DNA of 13,147 nt, taken from Clostridia bacterium (GTDB taxonomy: Bacteria > Bacillota > Clostridia > Oscillospirales > CAG-272). The position numbers were made by a program, and so were the translations under genes. The notes under the pieces were generated by a model that saw only the letters and a list, made by a program, of their open reading frames with translations, made no database searches and had not been told where the DNA came from. The DNA lies in assembly GCA_900754175.1 (NCBI GenBank), contig CAAEBS010000154.1, positions 1-13,147 of the forward strand. Direction: 5' to 3'. This document shows, piece by piece, positions 1 to 7,183 of the stretch (within the stretch, counting starts at the first letter, position 1; every line of letters starts with the position of its first letter).

Positions 1-129
1 AAGCCTTCTCCAGTGGGAGAAGGTGGCAGCCGCAGGCTGACGGATGAGGTGTCGGCATAAAGTAAGTTTTTCCCGAGGGCTCCTCATCCACCACTACCGT
101 GGTCCCCCTTCTCCCACAGGAGAAGGCTT
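1..129. repeat. Long imperfect palindromic element (MITE-like), possibly cut by the window edge
   Basis: The ends are inverted copies: bases 1-23 match the reverse complement of 107-129 at 22 of 23 positions, the only mismatch being base 12. Inside, GGATGAGG (42-49) pairs with CCTCATCC (82-89). Between these pairs lie two small hairpins, CAGCC-GCA-GGCTG (27-39) and ACCAC-TACC-GTGGT (90-103). Each terminal arm is also a hairpin by itself. The middle 32 bases are unpaired. It encodes nothing credible. The design suits a non-autonomous mobile palindrome or an intergenic structured repeat. No target-site duplication can be judged because the element begins exactly at the window edge. Confidence 0.6.
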
Positions 130-136
130 TTTTATT
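107..136 (+). terminator. Plus-strand terminator-like hairpin at the end of the palindromic element
   Basis: CCTTCTCC (107-114), a CACA loop and GGAGAAGG (119-126) are followed by CTTTTTTATT. This is a textbook intrinsic terminator layout for rightward transcription and would stop any plus-strand transcript entering from beyond the left edge. It is also the right terminal arm of the repeat at 1-129. Confidence 0.55.
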
Positions 137-147
137 AGCTTGAAGCT

Positions 148-173
148 AAAAAAATTACGCCGGAATTCCAGCG
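148..173 (-). terminator. Possible second intrinsic terminator (minus strand)
   Basis: On the minus strand CGCTGG (173-168) pairs with CCGGCG (163-158) around an AATT loop, with one G-T wobble. TAA and then seven T residues (154-148) follow. It has the layout of a Rho-independent terminator and is in tandem with the hairpin at 188-211, as a back-up stop for leftward transcription. Confidence 0.4.
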
Positions 174-187
174 CAAAATCTAATCTT

Positions 188-211
188 AAAAACAATGCCG
201 GAACTCCGGCA
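188..211 (-). terminator. Possible intrinsic terminator (minus strand)
   Basis: On the minus strand TGCCGGA (211-205) pairs with TCCGGCA (202-196), and the T-rich run TTGTTTTT (195-188) follows. The stem is GC-rich and 6-7 bp. It is about 290 nt downstream of fhs, so it could end the operon transcript if the hairpins nearer fhs do not. It may equally be part of an intergenic repeat. Confidence 0.4.
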
Positions 212-254
212 AATCTGGCGCAAATCCAAACTTTGGGCGACCAGTTCACCCCTC

Positions 255-320
255 GTGTCATCCTGAGCGGAGGGCGAAGCCCGAAGTCGAACCCGGAGGG
301 CGACCATAGGTCGGGATCTC
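255..320. repeat. TGTCATCCTGAGCG-type dispersed repeat
   Basis: The plus strand has GTGTCATCCTGAGCG (255-269), a GGGCGAAGCCC palindrome (273-283), a CGACC-ATA-GGTCG hairpin (301-313) and GGGATCTC (313-320). The TGTCATCCTGAGCG...GGATCTC framework resembles a short intergenic repeat that I recall from many bacterial genomes. No protein is encoded here. The assignment rests on motif memory, as only one copy is visible in the window. Confidence 0.45.
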
Positions 321-412
321 CAAACGCCGAGCGCACAAGCCCCGGCACCCCACTTCCGCCTCTCTGCACTGCACCCCCGCAACGATAAAACCCCGGGTCA
401 GCTATATCCCTA
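321..412. other. Non-coding spacer with no recognisable signal
   Basis: This stretch between the repeat at 255-320 and the hairpins at 413-476 is C-rich and contains a CCCGGG palindrome near 392-397. I see no start codon with a ribosome site, no promoter and no RNA gene in it. Together with the repeats it makes up the 498-base gene-free tail after fhs. Confidence 0.6.
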
Positions 413-441
413 CCCCTTGTTCAAAAGTCTTTTGAAAGGGG
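413..441. repeat. Imperfect hairpin downstream of fhs
   Basis: CCCCT (413-417) and TTCAAAA (420-426) pair with TTTTGAA (430-436) and AGGGG (437-441), leaving a 2-nt bulge and a 3-nt loop. It has no T-tract on either side, so it is not a classical intrinsic terminator. It lies 3 nt from the larger hairpin at 445-476, and the two probably form one repeat unit or RNA 3'-end structure. I recall similar paired motifs recurring in clostridial gut genomes, but cannot verify that here. Confidence 0.6.
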
Positions 442-444
442 TCC

Positions 445-476
445 GGGGAAAACTTTTCTCCAGAAAAGTTTTCCCC
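445..476. repeat. Perfect 15-bp inverted repeat just after fhs
   Basis: GGGGAAAACTTTTCT (445-459) is followed by two bases and its exact reverse complement (462-476). It ends 22 nt beyond the fhs stop. As RNA from the fhs strand it would form a long stable hairpin that could end transcription or protect the 3' end. However, the next bases are GGACCCC and not a U-tract, so an intrinsic terminator is not demonstrated. Confidence 0.7.
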
Positions 477-498
477 GCTCGCTCTCTCCTCCCCAAAA

Positions 499-2175
499 TC
501 AGAACAAACCGCTGATCTTTCCGTTTTCGTCCACGTCGATCCGTTCTGCCGCCGGCACTTTGGGAAGTCCCGGCATAGTCATAATGTCACCGGTCAGCAC
601 CACGACAAAGCCGGCGCCGGCGGAGACACGGACGTTTTTCACGGTAACCATAAAGCCCTCGGGTGCGCCAAGCTTTGCGGGATCGTCCGAAAAGCTGTAC
701 TGCGTTTTGGCAATGCAGACCGGCAGGCGATCAAAGCCAAGCTCGGTAAGACGTGCGATCTGCTTTTCTGCGGCGGGCGTCACCGAAATGCCGGCACCGC
801 CGTAAATTTTGCGTACCACAGCCTCAATCTTTTCCCGGATGCCAAGCTCCAGCCCGTAGGAGAAACGGAAATCTCCCTTTTCCTCCTCGCACAGGCGTAC
901 CACCTCACGGGCAAGCGCTTCTCCCCCTGCCCCGCCGTCTGCCCAGACGGTGGACAGCACGGTGTTGACCGAAAGCTCCCGGCACTTTGCGATGATGAAA
1001 TCAATTTCCGCATCGGTATCGGTGGGAAACCGGTTGACCGCCACCACGCAGGGCAGACCGTAAACGTTGCGGATGTTGGAAACGTGCCGGAGCAGGTTGG
1101 GAATTCCCGCCTCCAGCGCACCAAGATCCTCCGCCGCAAGCTCGGTCTTTTTCAAGCCGCCGTGCATTTTCAGGGCACGGACGGTCGCCACGATTACTAC
1201 CGCACTCGGGACAAGCCCCGCCATACGGCACTTGATGTCCAGGAATTTTTCCGCCCCCAGATCGGCGCCGAAGCCCGCCTCGGTAACGGTGTAATCGCCC
1301 ATTTTCAGCGCAAGCTTCGTCGCCATAACCGAATTACAGCCGTGTGCAATGTTGGCAAAGGGTCCGCCGTGTACAAATGCGGGCGTGCCCTCCAGGGTCT
1401 GCACCAGATTCGGCTTGATGGCGTCTTTCAGAAGCGCCGCCATAGCGCCCGCCGCTTTCAGCTCCCCGCAGGTGACCGGGCGGTCGTCGTAGGTGTAGCC
1501 CACGATCATGCGGGAAAGTCGCTCTTTCAGGTCGGCAATGGAGGTGGAAAGGCAAAGCACCGCCATGATCTCCGAAGCTACGGTGATGTCAAAGCCATCC
1601 TCACGGGGCGTGCCGTTTGCCTTGCCGCCAAGACCGTCCACCACAAAGCGGAGCTGGCGGTCGTTCATGTCCACACAGCGGCGCCAGGTGATCTTCCGTG
1701 GGTCGATCTGTAAGCTGTTTCCCTGCTGGATATGGTTGTCAAGCATAGCGGCAAGCAGGTTGTTTGCCGTACCGATGGCGTGAAAATCCCCGGTGAAATG
1801 GAGGTTGATGTCCTCCATCGGTACCACCTGCGCATAGCCGCCTCCGGCGGCGCCGCCCTTGATGCCGAATACCGGACCGAGAGAAGGCTCCCGGAGCGCC
1901 ACGGTCACGTCCTTTCCGATCCGGCGCAGACCGTCGGCAAGTCCGATCGTGGTGGTGGTCTTTCCCTCACCTGCGGGGGTGGGGGTGATCGCCGTCACGA
2001 GGATCAGCTTGCCGTCGCACCGGTCGGTGTTTTTCAGCAGTGCCGGATCCACCTTTGCCTTGTATTTTCCGTACTGCTCAAGATATTGCTCCTCCACGTG
2101 AGCCGTCGCCGCAATTTCGGTAATCGGCTTCATCTGACAGCTCTGCGCAATGTCAATATCGGTTTTGTATTCCAT
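499..2175 (-). CDS. fhs: Fhs, formate-tetrahydrofolate ligase
   Basis: A 558-residue enzyme, the normal length, that activates formate with ATP onto tetrahydrofolate to give 10-formyl-tetrahydrofolate. Motifs are the P-loop TPTPAGEGKTTTT (64-76), EPSLGPVFGIKGGAAGGG (96-113), HFTGDFHAIG (126-135) and TPAFVHGGPFANIAHGCNS (264-282), all typical of the family. AGGAGG lies 8 nt before the ATG. The start is 32 nt after the purL stop with no terminator between, so it is most likely the last gene of the purine operon. In that setting its product would feed PurN and the AICAR formyltransferase. The same enzyme can serve the Wood-Ljungdahl pathway or run in reverse during purine or serine breakdown, and the gene's position favours the biosynthetic use. 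Confidence 0.97.
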   Translation of the reverse strand: MEYKTDIDIAQSCQMKPITEIAATAHVEEQYLEQYGKYKAKVDPALLKNTDRCDGKLILVTAITPTPAGEGKTTTTIGLADGLRRIGKDVTVALREPSLGPVFGIKGGAAGGGYAQVVPMEDINLHFTGDFHAIGTANNLLAAMLDNHIQQGNSLQIDPRKITWRRCVDMNDRQLRFVVDGLGGKANGTPREDGFDITVASEIMAVLCLSTSIADLKERLSRMIVGYTYDDRPVTCGELKAAGAMAALLKDAIKPNLVQTLEGTPAFVHGGPFANIAHGCNSVMATKLALKMGDYTVTEAGFGADLGAEKFLDIKCRMAGLVPSAVVIVATVRALKMHGGLKKTELAAEDLGALEAGIPNLLRHVSNIRNVYGLPCVVAVNRFPTDTDAEIDFIIAKCRELSVNTVLSTVWADGGAGGEALAREVVRLCEEEKGDFRFSYGLELGIREKIEAVVRKIYGGAGISVTPAAEKQIARLTELGFDRLPVCIAKTQYSFSDDPAKLGAPEGFMVTVKNVRVSAGAGFVVVLTGDIMTMPGLPKVPAAERIDVDENGKISGLF

Positions 2176-2207
2176 GTTGTCATCCTCCTGTCAAATCAAT
2201 TGGAAAA

Positions 2208-5200
2208 TTATCGGAAGTAGCGGACTGCCGCTTCAAACATATGCAGCTGGTACTCGCCCTCCACGTTGCGGTACAGCCCTTTGCCGATGCGCTCGCTGTG
2301 TCCCATTTTTCCGAACACCCGCCCGTCCGGCGAGGTAATGCCCTCAATGGCATACATGGAATCGTTGGGATTGAAGCGCACGTCGGCGGTGGCGTTTCCG
2401 TCAAGGTCCACGTACTGCGTGGCGATCTGCCCGTTCTGCACCAGACGGCGGATCAGCTCCTCGCTGGCAAGGAACCGCCCCTCCCCGTGGGAGATCGGCA
2501 CGTTATAGATCTCCCCGACCTGCGCCATGGAAAGCCACGGTGAAAGATTGGAGACGATGCGGGTGCGCACGATGCCGGACTGGTGGTGCCCAATGGTATT
2601 ATAGGTCAGGGTCGGGCAGTTTTCATCGGTGTCGATGATCTTTCCGTAAGGCACCAGCCCCAGCTTGATAAGCGCCTGAAATCCGTTGCAGATCCCGCAC
2701 ATCAGACCGTCTCTGCGCTCCAGAAGTTCGGATACGCCCTCGGCAACAGCGGCATTCCGGAAGAACGCCGTAATGAATTTTCCGCTTCCGTCCGGCTCGT
2801 CGCCACCGGAAAATCCGCCGGGAATAAAGATCATCTGCGCCGATTTCAGCTTGTCGGCAAACTGCTCCACACTCTGCCGGATAGCGGCGGAGGTGAGGTT
2901 GCGGATCACCACGATCTCCGGCTCGGCTCCTGCGTCACGCACCGCCTTGGCGCTGTCGTATTCGCAGTTGGTGCCGGGAAATGCCGGAATCAGAACCCGG
3001 GGCTTTGCGCACTTTACGGCAGGCGCACGCCGGGAATCGCAAAGGAACGAAAAGTTTTCCATCGGCTGGGGACGGGTGGGAATGTTACAGCTGTACACCG
3101 GCTCCAGCTTGTTTTCATACGCTTCAAGAAGCCGGTCCAGCGGGATTTTTTTGCCGTAGCCCGAAACCGACCGCTCGGCGGTGGTCATACCCACCGTCTG
3201 TCCATCGGTCACGTCGTCATCGACCTCCAGCACGAAAGAACCGTAGCGGTAAGCGAACAGCGCTTTCTCGGAGATTCTGTCTCCGTAGGCAAAGCCTATG
3301 CCGTTGCCGATGCACATTTTAAAGACCGCTTCGGCGACACCTCCCATGCAGGGGGTGTAGCAGGCGCTGGCTTTTCCCGTGCGGAGAAGCTGCGTTACCC
3401 TTGCAAAAACCGAAATCAGAGAGAAAGTCACCGGCAAGCCGTTTTCATCGTATTCGGGAGAAAGCAGGATCACCCGTCTGCCTGTGCACTTGAATTCGGG
3501 CGAAACAATCTCCCCGCACTTTCCGGTGGTCACGGCAAAGGAAACCAGCGTCGGCGGCACGTCCAGATGCTCAAACGAACCGCTCATCGAATCCTTTCCG
3601 CCAATGGCGCCGATCCCCAGCTCTTTCTGGGCTTCAAAGGCGCCGAGCAGTGCCGCAAGCGGCTGTCCCCAGCGTGAAGCGTCCCTGCCGAGGCGCTCGA
3701 AATATTCCTGGAACGTCAGGTACACGTCCCGGAACTCCGCACCGGTGGCGATCAGCTTGCTGACCGACTCCACCACCGCAAGGTAGGCACCGTGGTACGG
3801 ACTTTTTTCGGTGAGGAAGGGATTGTAGCCCCACGACATCAGAGAGCAGTCGTCGGTGTGCTTTTCCTCCATGGAGATCTTCTGCACCATTGCCTGAACC
3901 GGCGTCAGCTGAAAACGTCCGCCGAAAGGCATCAGCACACTGCCTGCCCCGATTGTGGAGTCAAACCGTTCGGAAAGTCCCCGCTTGGAGCAGATATTCA
4001 GGTCGGAAACCAAAGCGAGATACCGCCCGGAAAAGTCCTCTCCGGCAAGCGGCATGGCACGGCTGTGCTCCGGCGCCGCCACGTGGACCTCGGTGTGCTT
4101 TTCGGCACCGTTGGAATTCAGGAATTCCCGGCTCACGTCCACGATCGTCCGACCGTTCCAGCGCATCACCAGTCTCGGTTCCTCCCGCACCTCCGCCACC
4201 ACGGTGGCTCTGAGGTTTTCCGCATCGGCAAGTGCCAGAAACGCCTCGGTATCGGCAGGGTCGATCACCACCGCCATGCGCTCCTGCGATTCGCTGATCG
4301 CAAGCTCGGTGCCGTCCAGTCCCTCGTATTTCCGGGGCACGGCGTCCAGATTGATCGCCAGTCCGTCCGCAAGCTCTCCGATCGCCACCGACACGCCGCC
4401 GGCGCCAAAGTCGTTGCACCGCTTGATCATGCGGCAGGCAACCGGATTGCGGAACAGGCGCTGGAGCTTGCGCTCCTCCGGCGCATTTCCTTTCTGCACC
4501 TCGGCACCGCAGGTGCCGAGAGAAGCTTCGGTATGCGATTTGGAGGAACCGGTCGCACCGCCGCAGCCGTCCCGTCCGGTATTACCGCCCAAAAGAATGA
4601 TCACGTCCCCCGGCGCCGGGCGTTCCCGCCGCACGTTTTCCGCCGGAGCGGCGGCAATCACCGCACCGATCTCCATCCGCTTTGCGACGTAGCCGGGATG
4701 ATACAGCTCGTCCACGATTCCCGTGGCAAGCCCGATCTGGTTTCCGTAGGAGGAATAGCCCGCCGCCGCTGTGGTGACGATCTTTCTCTGCGGAAGTTTG
4801 CCTTTCAGCGTCTTTTCCACCGGCGTCAGCGGGTCGCCGGCACCGGTCAGCCGCATGGCGCCGTACACGTAGGAGCGCCCGGACAGCGGGTCACGGATAG
4901 CGCCTCCGATACAGGTCGCCGCACCGCCGAAGGGTTCGATCTCGGTGGGGTGATTGTGCGTTTCGTTTTTAAAGAGCAACAGCCACGGCTCCCGTTTGCC
5001 GTCCGCTTCCACCTCGATCTTTACCGTGCAGGCGTTGATCTCCTCGGATTCGTCCAGCTTGTCCAGCTTTCCCTGCGCCCGGAGCATCCGCACGGCAAGC
5101 GTTGCGATATCCATAAGGCACACCGGCTTGGTTCTGCCCAGCTCCCGGCGGACCGCAAGATAATCCTCGTAGGCACGCTCAATTCCGGCGTCCTCAAAGG

Positions 5201-5903
5201 TCACCCGGTCGATCACCGTCTGAAAAGTGGTATGCCGGCAGTGGTCGGACCAATAGGTGTCGATCATCCGAAGCTCGGTGATCGTGGGGTCACGCCCCTC
5301 CTCCCGGAAGTATGCCTGGCAGAAAGCGATATCGTCGCCGTCCATGGCAAGCCCCAGATCCCGTATCATCTGCTCCAGTGCGGGACGATCAAGGGCAATA
5401 AAGCCCTCCACCGTTTTTACGGTCGTGGGGATCTCAAACGCCGTCTGCAGCGTCGCCGGCATTCCCTGCTCTGCTTCCCGGGCTTCCACCGGGTTTATCA
5501 CGTATTTTTTGATGCGCTCTTTTTCTTTGTCGCTCAACCCGCCGTACAGCGCATACACCTTTGCGGTGCGCACCAGCGGTCTTTCTCCCTGCGACAGAAT
5601 CTGAATACACTGGGCGGCGGAGTCGGCACGCTGGTCAAACTGCCCCGGCAGATACTCCACGGCAAACACAAAGGCGCCCGCCGCTTCAAACCGGTCGCTG
5701 ACCGTGTCCAGCTGCGGCTCGGAAAACACCGTTCTCTTGGCGTATTCAAACAGCTCGGGCGTGATACCGTCGGCATCATACCGGTTGGCAATCCGCACAC
5801 CGGTCAGCCCCCGTATGCCCAGAAAATCCGTCAGGTCCGAAAACAGGGCGTCCGCCTCGTGGGCAAGTCCCGCTTTCTTTTCTACAAATACCCGGAAAAC
5901 CAT
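2208..5903 (-). CDS. purL: PurL, single-chain phosphoribosylformylglycinamidine synthase
   Basis: A 1231-residue enzyme that converts FGAR to FGAM using ATP and glutamine. It carries in one chain what many Firmicutes divide among PurS, PurQ and small PurL, and fits the clostridial single-chain clade (as I recall, TIGR01857). The N-terminal PurS-like region covers about residues 1-150. The synthetase part follows, with YWSDHCRHTTF (217-227), KNETHNHPTEIEPFGG (312-327) and GGNTGRDGCGGATGSSKSH (439-457). A second synthetase half contains ELGIGAIGGKDSMSG around 761-775. The glutamine amidotransferase domain starts near 968, with PAFPGTNCEYD (973-983), FIPGGFSGGDE around 1026-1036, nucleophile Cys1072 in GICNGFQAL, and His1202 and Glu1204 in GHSERI. 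All catalytic elements look intact. It overlaps purD by one base and is followed by fhs after 32 nt. The long plus-strand reading frame opposite it is a composition shadow. Confidence 0.98.
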   Translation of the reverse strand: MVFRVFVEKKAGLAHEADALFSDLTDFLGIRGLTGVRIANRYDADGITPELFEYAKRTVFSEPQLDTVSDRFEAAGAFVFAVEYLPGQFDQRADSAAQCIQILSQGERPLVRTAKVYALYGGLSDKEKERIKKYVINPVEAREAEQGMPATLQTAFEIPTTVKTVEGFIALDRPALEQMIRDLGLAMDGDDIAFCQAYFREEGRDPTITELRMIDTYWSDHCRHTTFQTVIDRVTFEDAGIERAYEDYLAVRRELGRTKPVCLMDIATLAVRMLRAQGKLDKLDESEEINACTVKIEVEADGKREPWLLLFKNETHNHPTEIEPFGGAATCIGGAIRDPLSGRSYVYGAMRLTGAGDPLTPVEKTLKGKLPQRKIVTTAAAGYSSYGNQIGLATGIVDELYHPGYVAKRMEIGAVIAAAPAENVRRERPAPGDVIILLGGNTGRDGCGGATGSSKSHTEASLGTCGAEVQKGNAPEERKLQRLFRNPVACRMIKRCNDFGAGGVSVAIGELADGLAINLDAVPRKYEGLDGTELAISESQERMAVVIDPADTEAFLALADAENLRATVVAEVREEPRLVMRWNGRTIVDVSREFLNSNGAEKHTEVHVAAPEHSRAMPLAGEDFSGRYLALVSDLNICSKRGLSERFDSTIGAGSVLMPFGGRFQLTPVQAMVQKISMEEKHTDDCSLMSWGYNPFLTEKSPYHGAYLAVVESVSKLIATGAEFRDVYLTFQEYFERLGRDASRWGQPLAALLGAFEAQKELGIGAIGGKDSMSGSFEHLDVPPTLVSFAVTTGKCGEIVSPEFKCTGRRVILLSPEYDENGLPVTFSLISVFARVTQLLRTGKASACYTPCMGGVAEAVFKMCIGNGIGFAYGDRISEKALFAYRYGSFVLEVDDDVTDGQTVGMTTAERSVSGYGKKIPLDRLLEAYENKLEPVYSCNIPTRPQPMENFSFLCDSRRAPAVKCAKPRVLIPAFPGTNCEYDSAKAVRDAGAEPEIVVIRNLTSAAIRQSVEQFADKLKSAQMIFIPGGFSGGDEPDGSGKFITAFFRNAAVAEGVSELLERRDGLMCGICNGFQALIKLGLVPYGKIIDTDENCPTLTYNTIGHHQSGIVRTRIVSNLSPWLSMAQVGEIYNVPISHGEGRFLASEELIRRLVQNGQIATQYVDLDGNATADVRFNPNDSMYAIEGITSPDGRVFGKMGHSERIGKGLYRNVEGEYQLHMFEAAVRYFR

Positions 5904-7174
5904 TATTGCTTCACCTCCGCATTCAGCGCTCTCTGTCCGATATCGTGCCGGTAAAAGGCACCCTCAAAGGAGATCTGGTCCACGATCCGGTAAGCGTCGT
6001 CCACCGCCTCCCGCAAAGTGTCCGCAACCGCAACCGCTCCCAGCACCCGTCCGCCGCTCGTCACAAGCTCTCCGCCGCTCCGTGCGGCGCCTGCCACATA
6101 GACCTGCGGCAAAAGCTCTGCGGGGATCCGGATGGGAAAGCCCTTTTCATAGTGGGCGGGATAGCCGCCGGACGCCATGACCACGCAACAGGCGGCGCCA
6201 CGGCGGAATTTCACCTCGGTCTGCGCCAGTCTGCCCTCGGTGACCGCCCGCATCACGGTAAGCAGATCGCTTTCCAGAAGCGGGAGCACCACCTGCGTTT
6301 CGGGGTCGCCGAAGCGGCAGTTGTACTCAATGACCTTCGGTCCGTCGGGCGTGAGCATCAACCCGAAGTACAGACAGCCGGAAAAGCTTCTGCCCTCGGC
6401 GTTCATCGCCGCCACGGTGGGCAGGAAAATGGTCTCCATGCACACCTTTGCAATCTCATCGGTATAATACGGGTTGGGCGCTATCGTGCCCATGCCGCCG
6501 GTATTCAGACCGGTGTCGCCGTCCCCGGCACGCTTGTGATCCATGGAGGAGACCATGGGCACCACGTCCTTGCCGTCGGTAAAGGCAAGCACCGAGACTT
6601 CGGGTCCCGTCAGAAATTCCTCTATCACAACGTGCTCACCGCTTTTGCCGAAGCGCTTGTCCCGCATCATGGAGATAACCGCCTCCTCGGCTTCCTCACG
6701 GCTCCCGGCAATGATCACGCCTTTGCCGAGGGCAAGTCCGTCCGCCTTGACCACGGTGGGCATGGGGGCGTCTTTCAGATAGGCAAGCGCCGCTTCCATA
6801 TCGTCAAACACCTCATAGCGGGCAGTGGGAATTCCGTATTTTTTCATCAGATCTTTGGCAAAGACCTTACTTCCCTCGATAATGGCGGCGTTGGCACGGG
6901 GACCGAAGCACGGTATTCCCCTCGCCTCCAGCTCGTCCACACAGCCGAGCACCAGCGGGTCGTCCGGTGCCACCACCGCATAGTCGATGCGGTTCTGCGC
7001 CGCAAAATCCGCAATGCGGGAAATTTCGGTTGTCCCGATGTCCACGCACACGGCGTCGGCGGCGATACCGCCGTTTCCGGGAAGTGCGTAGATTTCCGTA
7101 ACCTCCGGATTCTCCCGGAGCTTCTTTATGATGGCGTGCTCTCTGCCGCCACCTCCTACAACCATGATCTTCAT
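5903..7174 (-). CDS. purD: PurD, phosphoribosylamine-glycine ligase (GAR synthetase)
   Basis: A 423-residue ATP-grasp enzyme of normal length that joins phosphoribosylamine and glycine. Visible motifs are the N-terminal VVGGGGREHAI (5-15), ATP-grasp KADGLALGKGV (143-153), DHKRAGDGDTGLNTGGMG (212-229), the metal-binding EYNCRFGDPETQ (283-294) and YRHDIG (408-413). The ribosome site AGGAGG sits only 4 nt before the ATG and touches the stop codon of the preceding gene (TGAGGAGGACGCATG), leaving a 9-nt gap. Its stop codon overlaps the purL start as TAATG. The tight packing implies translational coupling. Confidence 0.98.
   Translation of the reverse strand: MKIMVVGGGGREHAIIKKLRENPEVTEIYALPGNGGIAADAVCVDIGTTEISRIADFAAQNRIDYAVVAPDDPLVLGCVDELEARGIPCFGPRANAAIIEGSKVFAKDLMKKYGIPTARYEVFDDMEAALAYLKDAPMPTVVKADGLALGKGVIIAGSREEAEEAVISMMRDKRFGKSGEHVVIEEFLTGPEVSVLAFTDGKDVVPMVSSMDHKRAGDGDTGLNTGGMGTIAPNPYYTDEIAKVCMETIFLPTVAAMNAEGRSFSGCLYFGLMLTPDGPKVIEYNCRFGDPETQVVLPLLESDLLTVMRAVTEGRLAQTEVKFRRGAACCVVMASGGYPAHYEKGFPIRIPAELLPQVYVAGAARSGGELVTSGGRVLGAVAVADTLREAVDDAYRIVDQISFEGAFYRHDIGQRALNAEVKQ
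5911..5918 (-). promoter_or_regulatory. Strong ribosome binding site of purL inside the end of purD
   Basis: The minus strand reads GGAGGTGA seven bases before the purL ATG. This is a near-complete match to the anti-Shine-Dalgarno sequence, and it is encoded within the last purD codons. It fixes the purL start at 5903 despite the TAATG overlap. Confidence 0.85.
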
Positions 7175-7183
7175 GCGTCCTCC

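Noticed and set aside
44..388. Short open frames on both strands in the tail (for example 44-388 plus and 94-369 minus)
   Set aside because: They run through palindromic repeats, have no ribosome sites and show repeat-like composition with no protein motif.
1..498. Considered as a CRISPR array, tRNA or riboswitch region
   Set aside because: There are no regularly spaced direct repeats, no tRNA cloverleaf with a proper anticodon arm and T-loop, and no riboswitch core. The structure present is inverted repeats.
3792..5954. 720-residue plus-strand open frame opposite purL
   Set aside because: Same type of shadow: low-complexity His/Arg/Gly-rich translation, entirely antisense to a complete PurL with all catalytic motifs.
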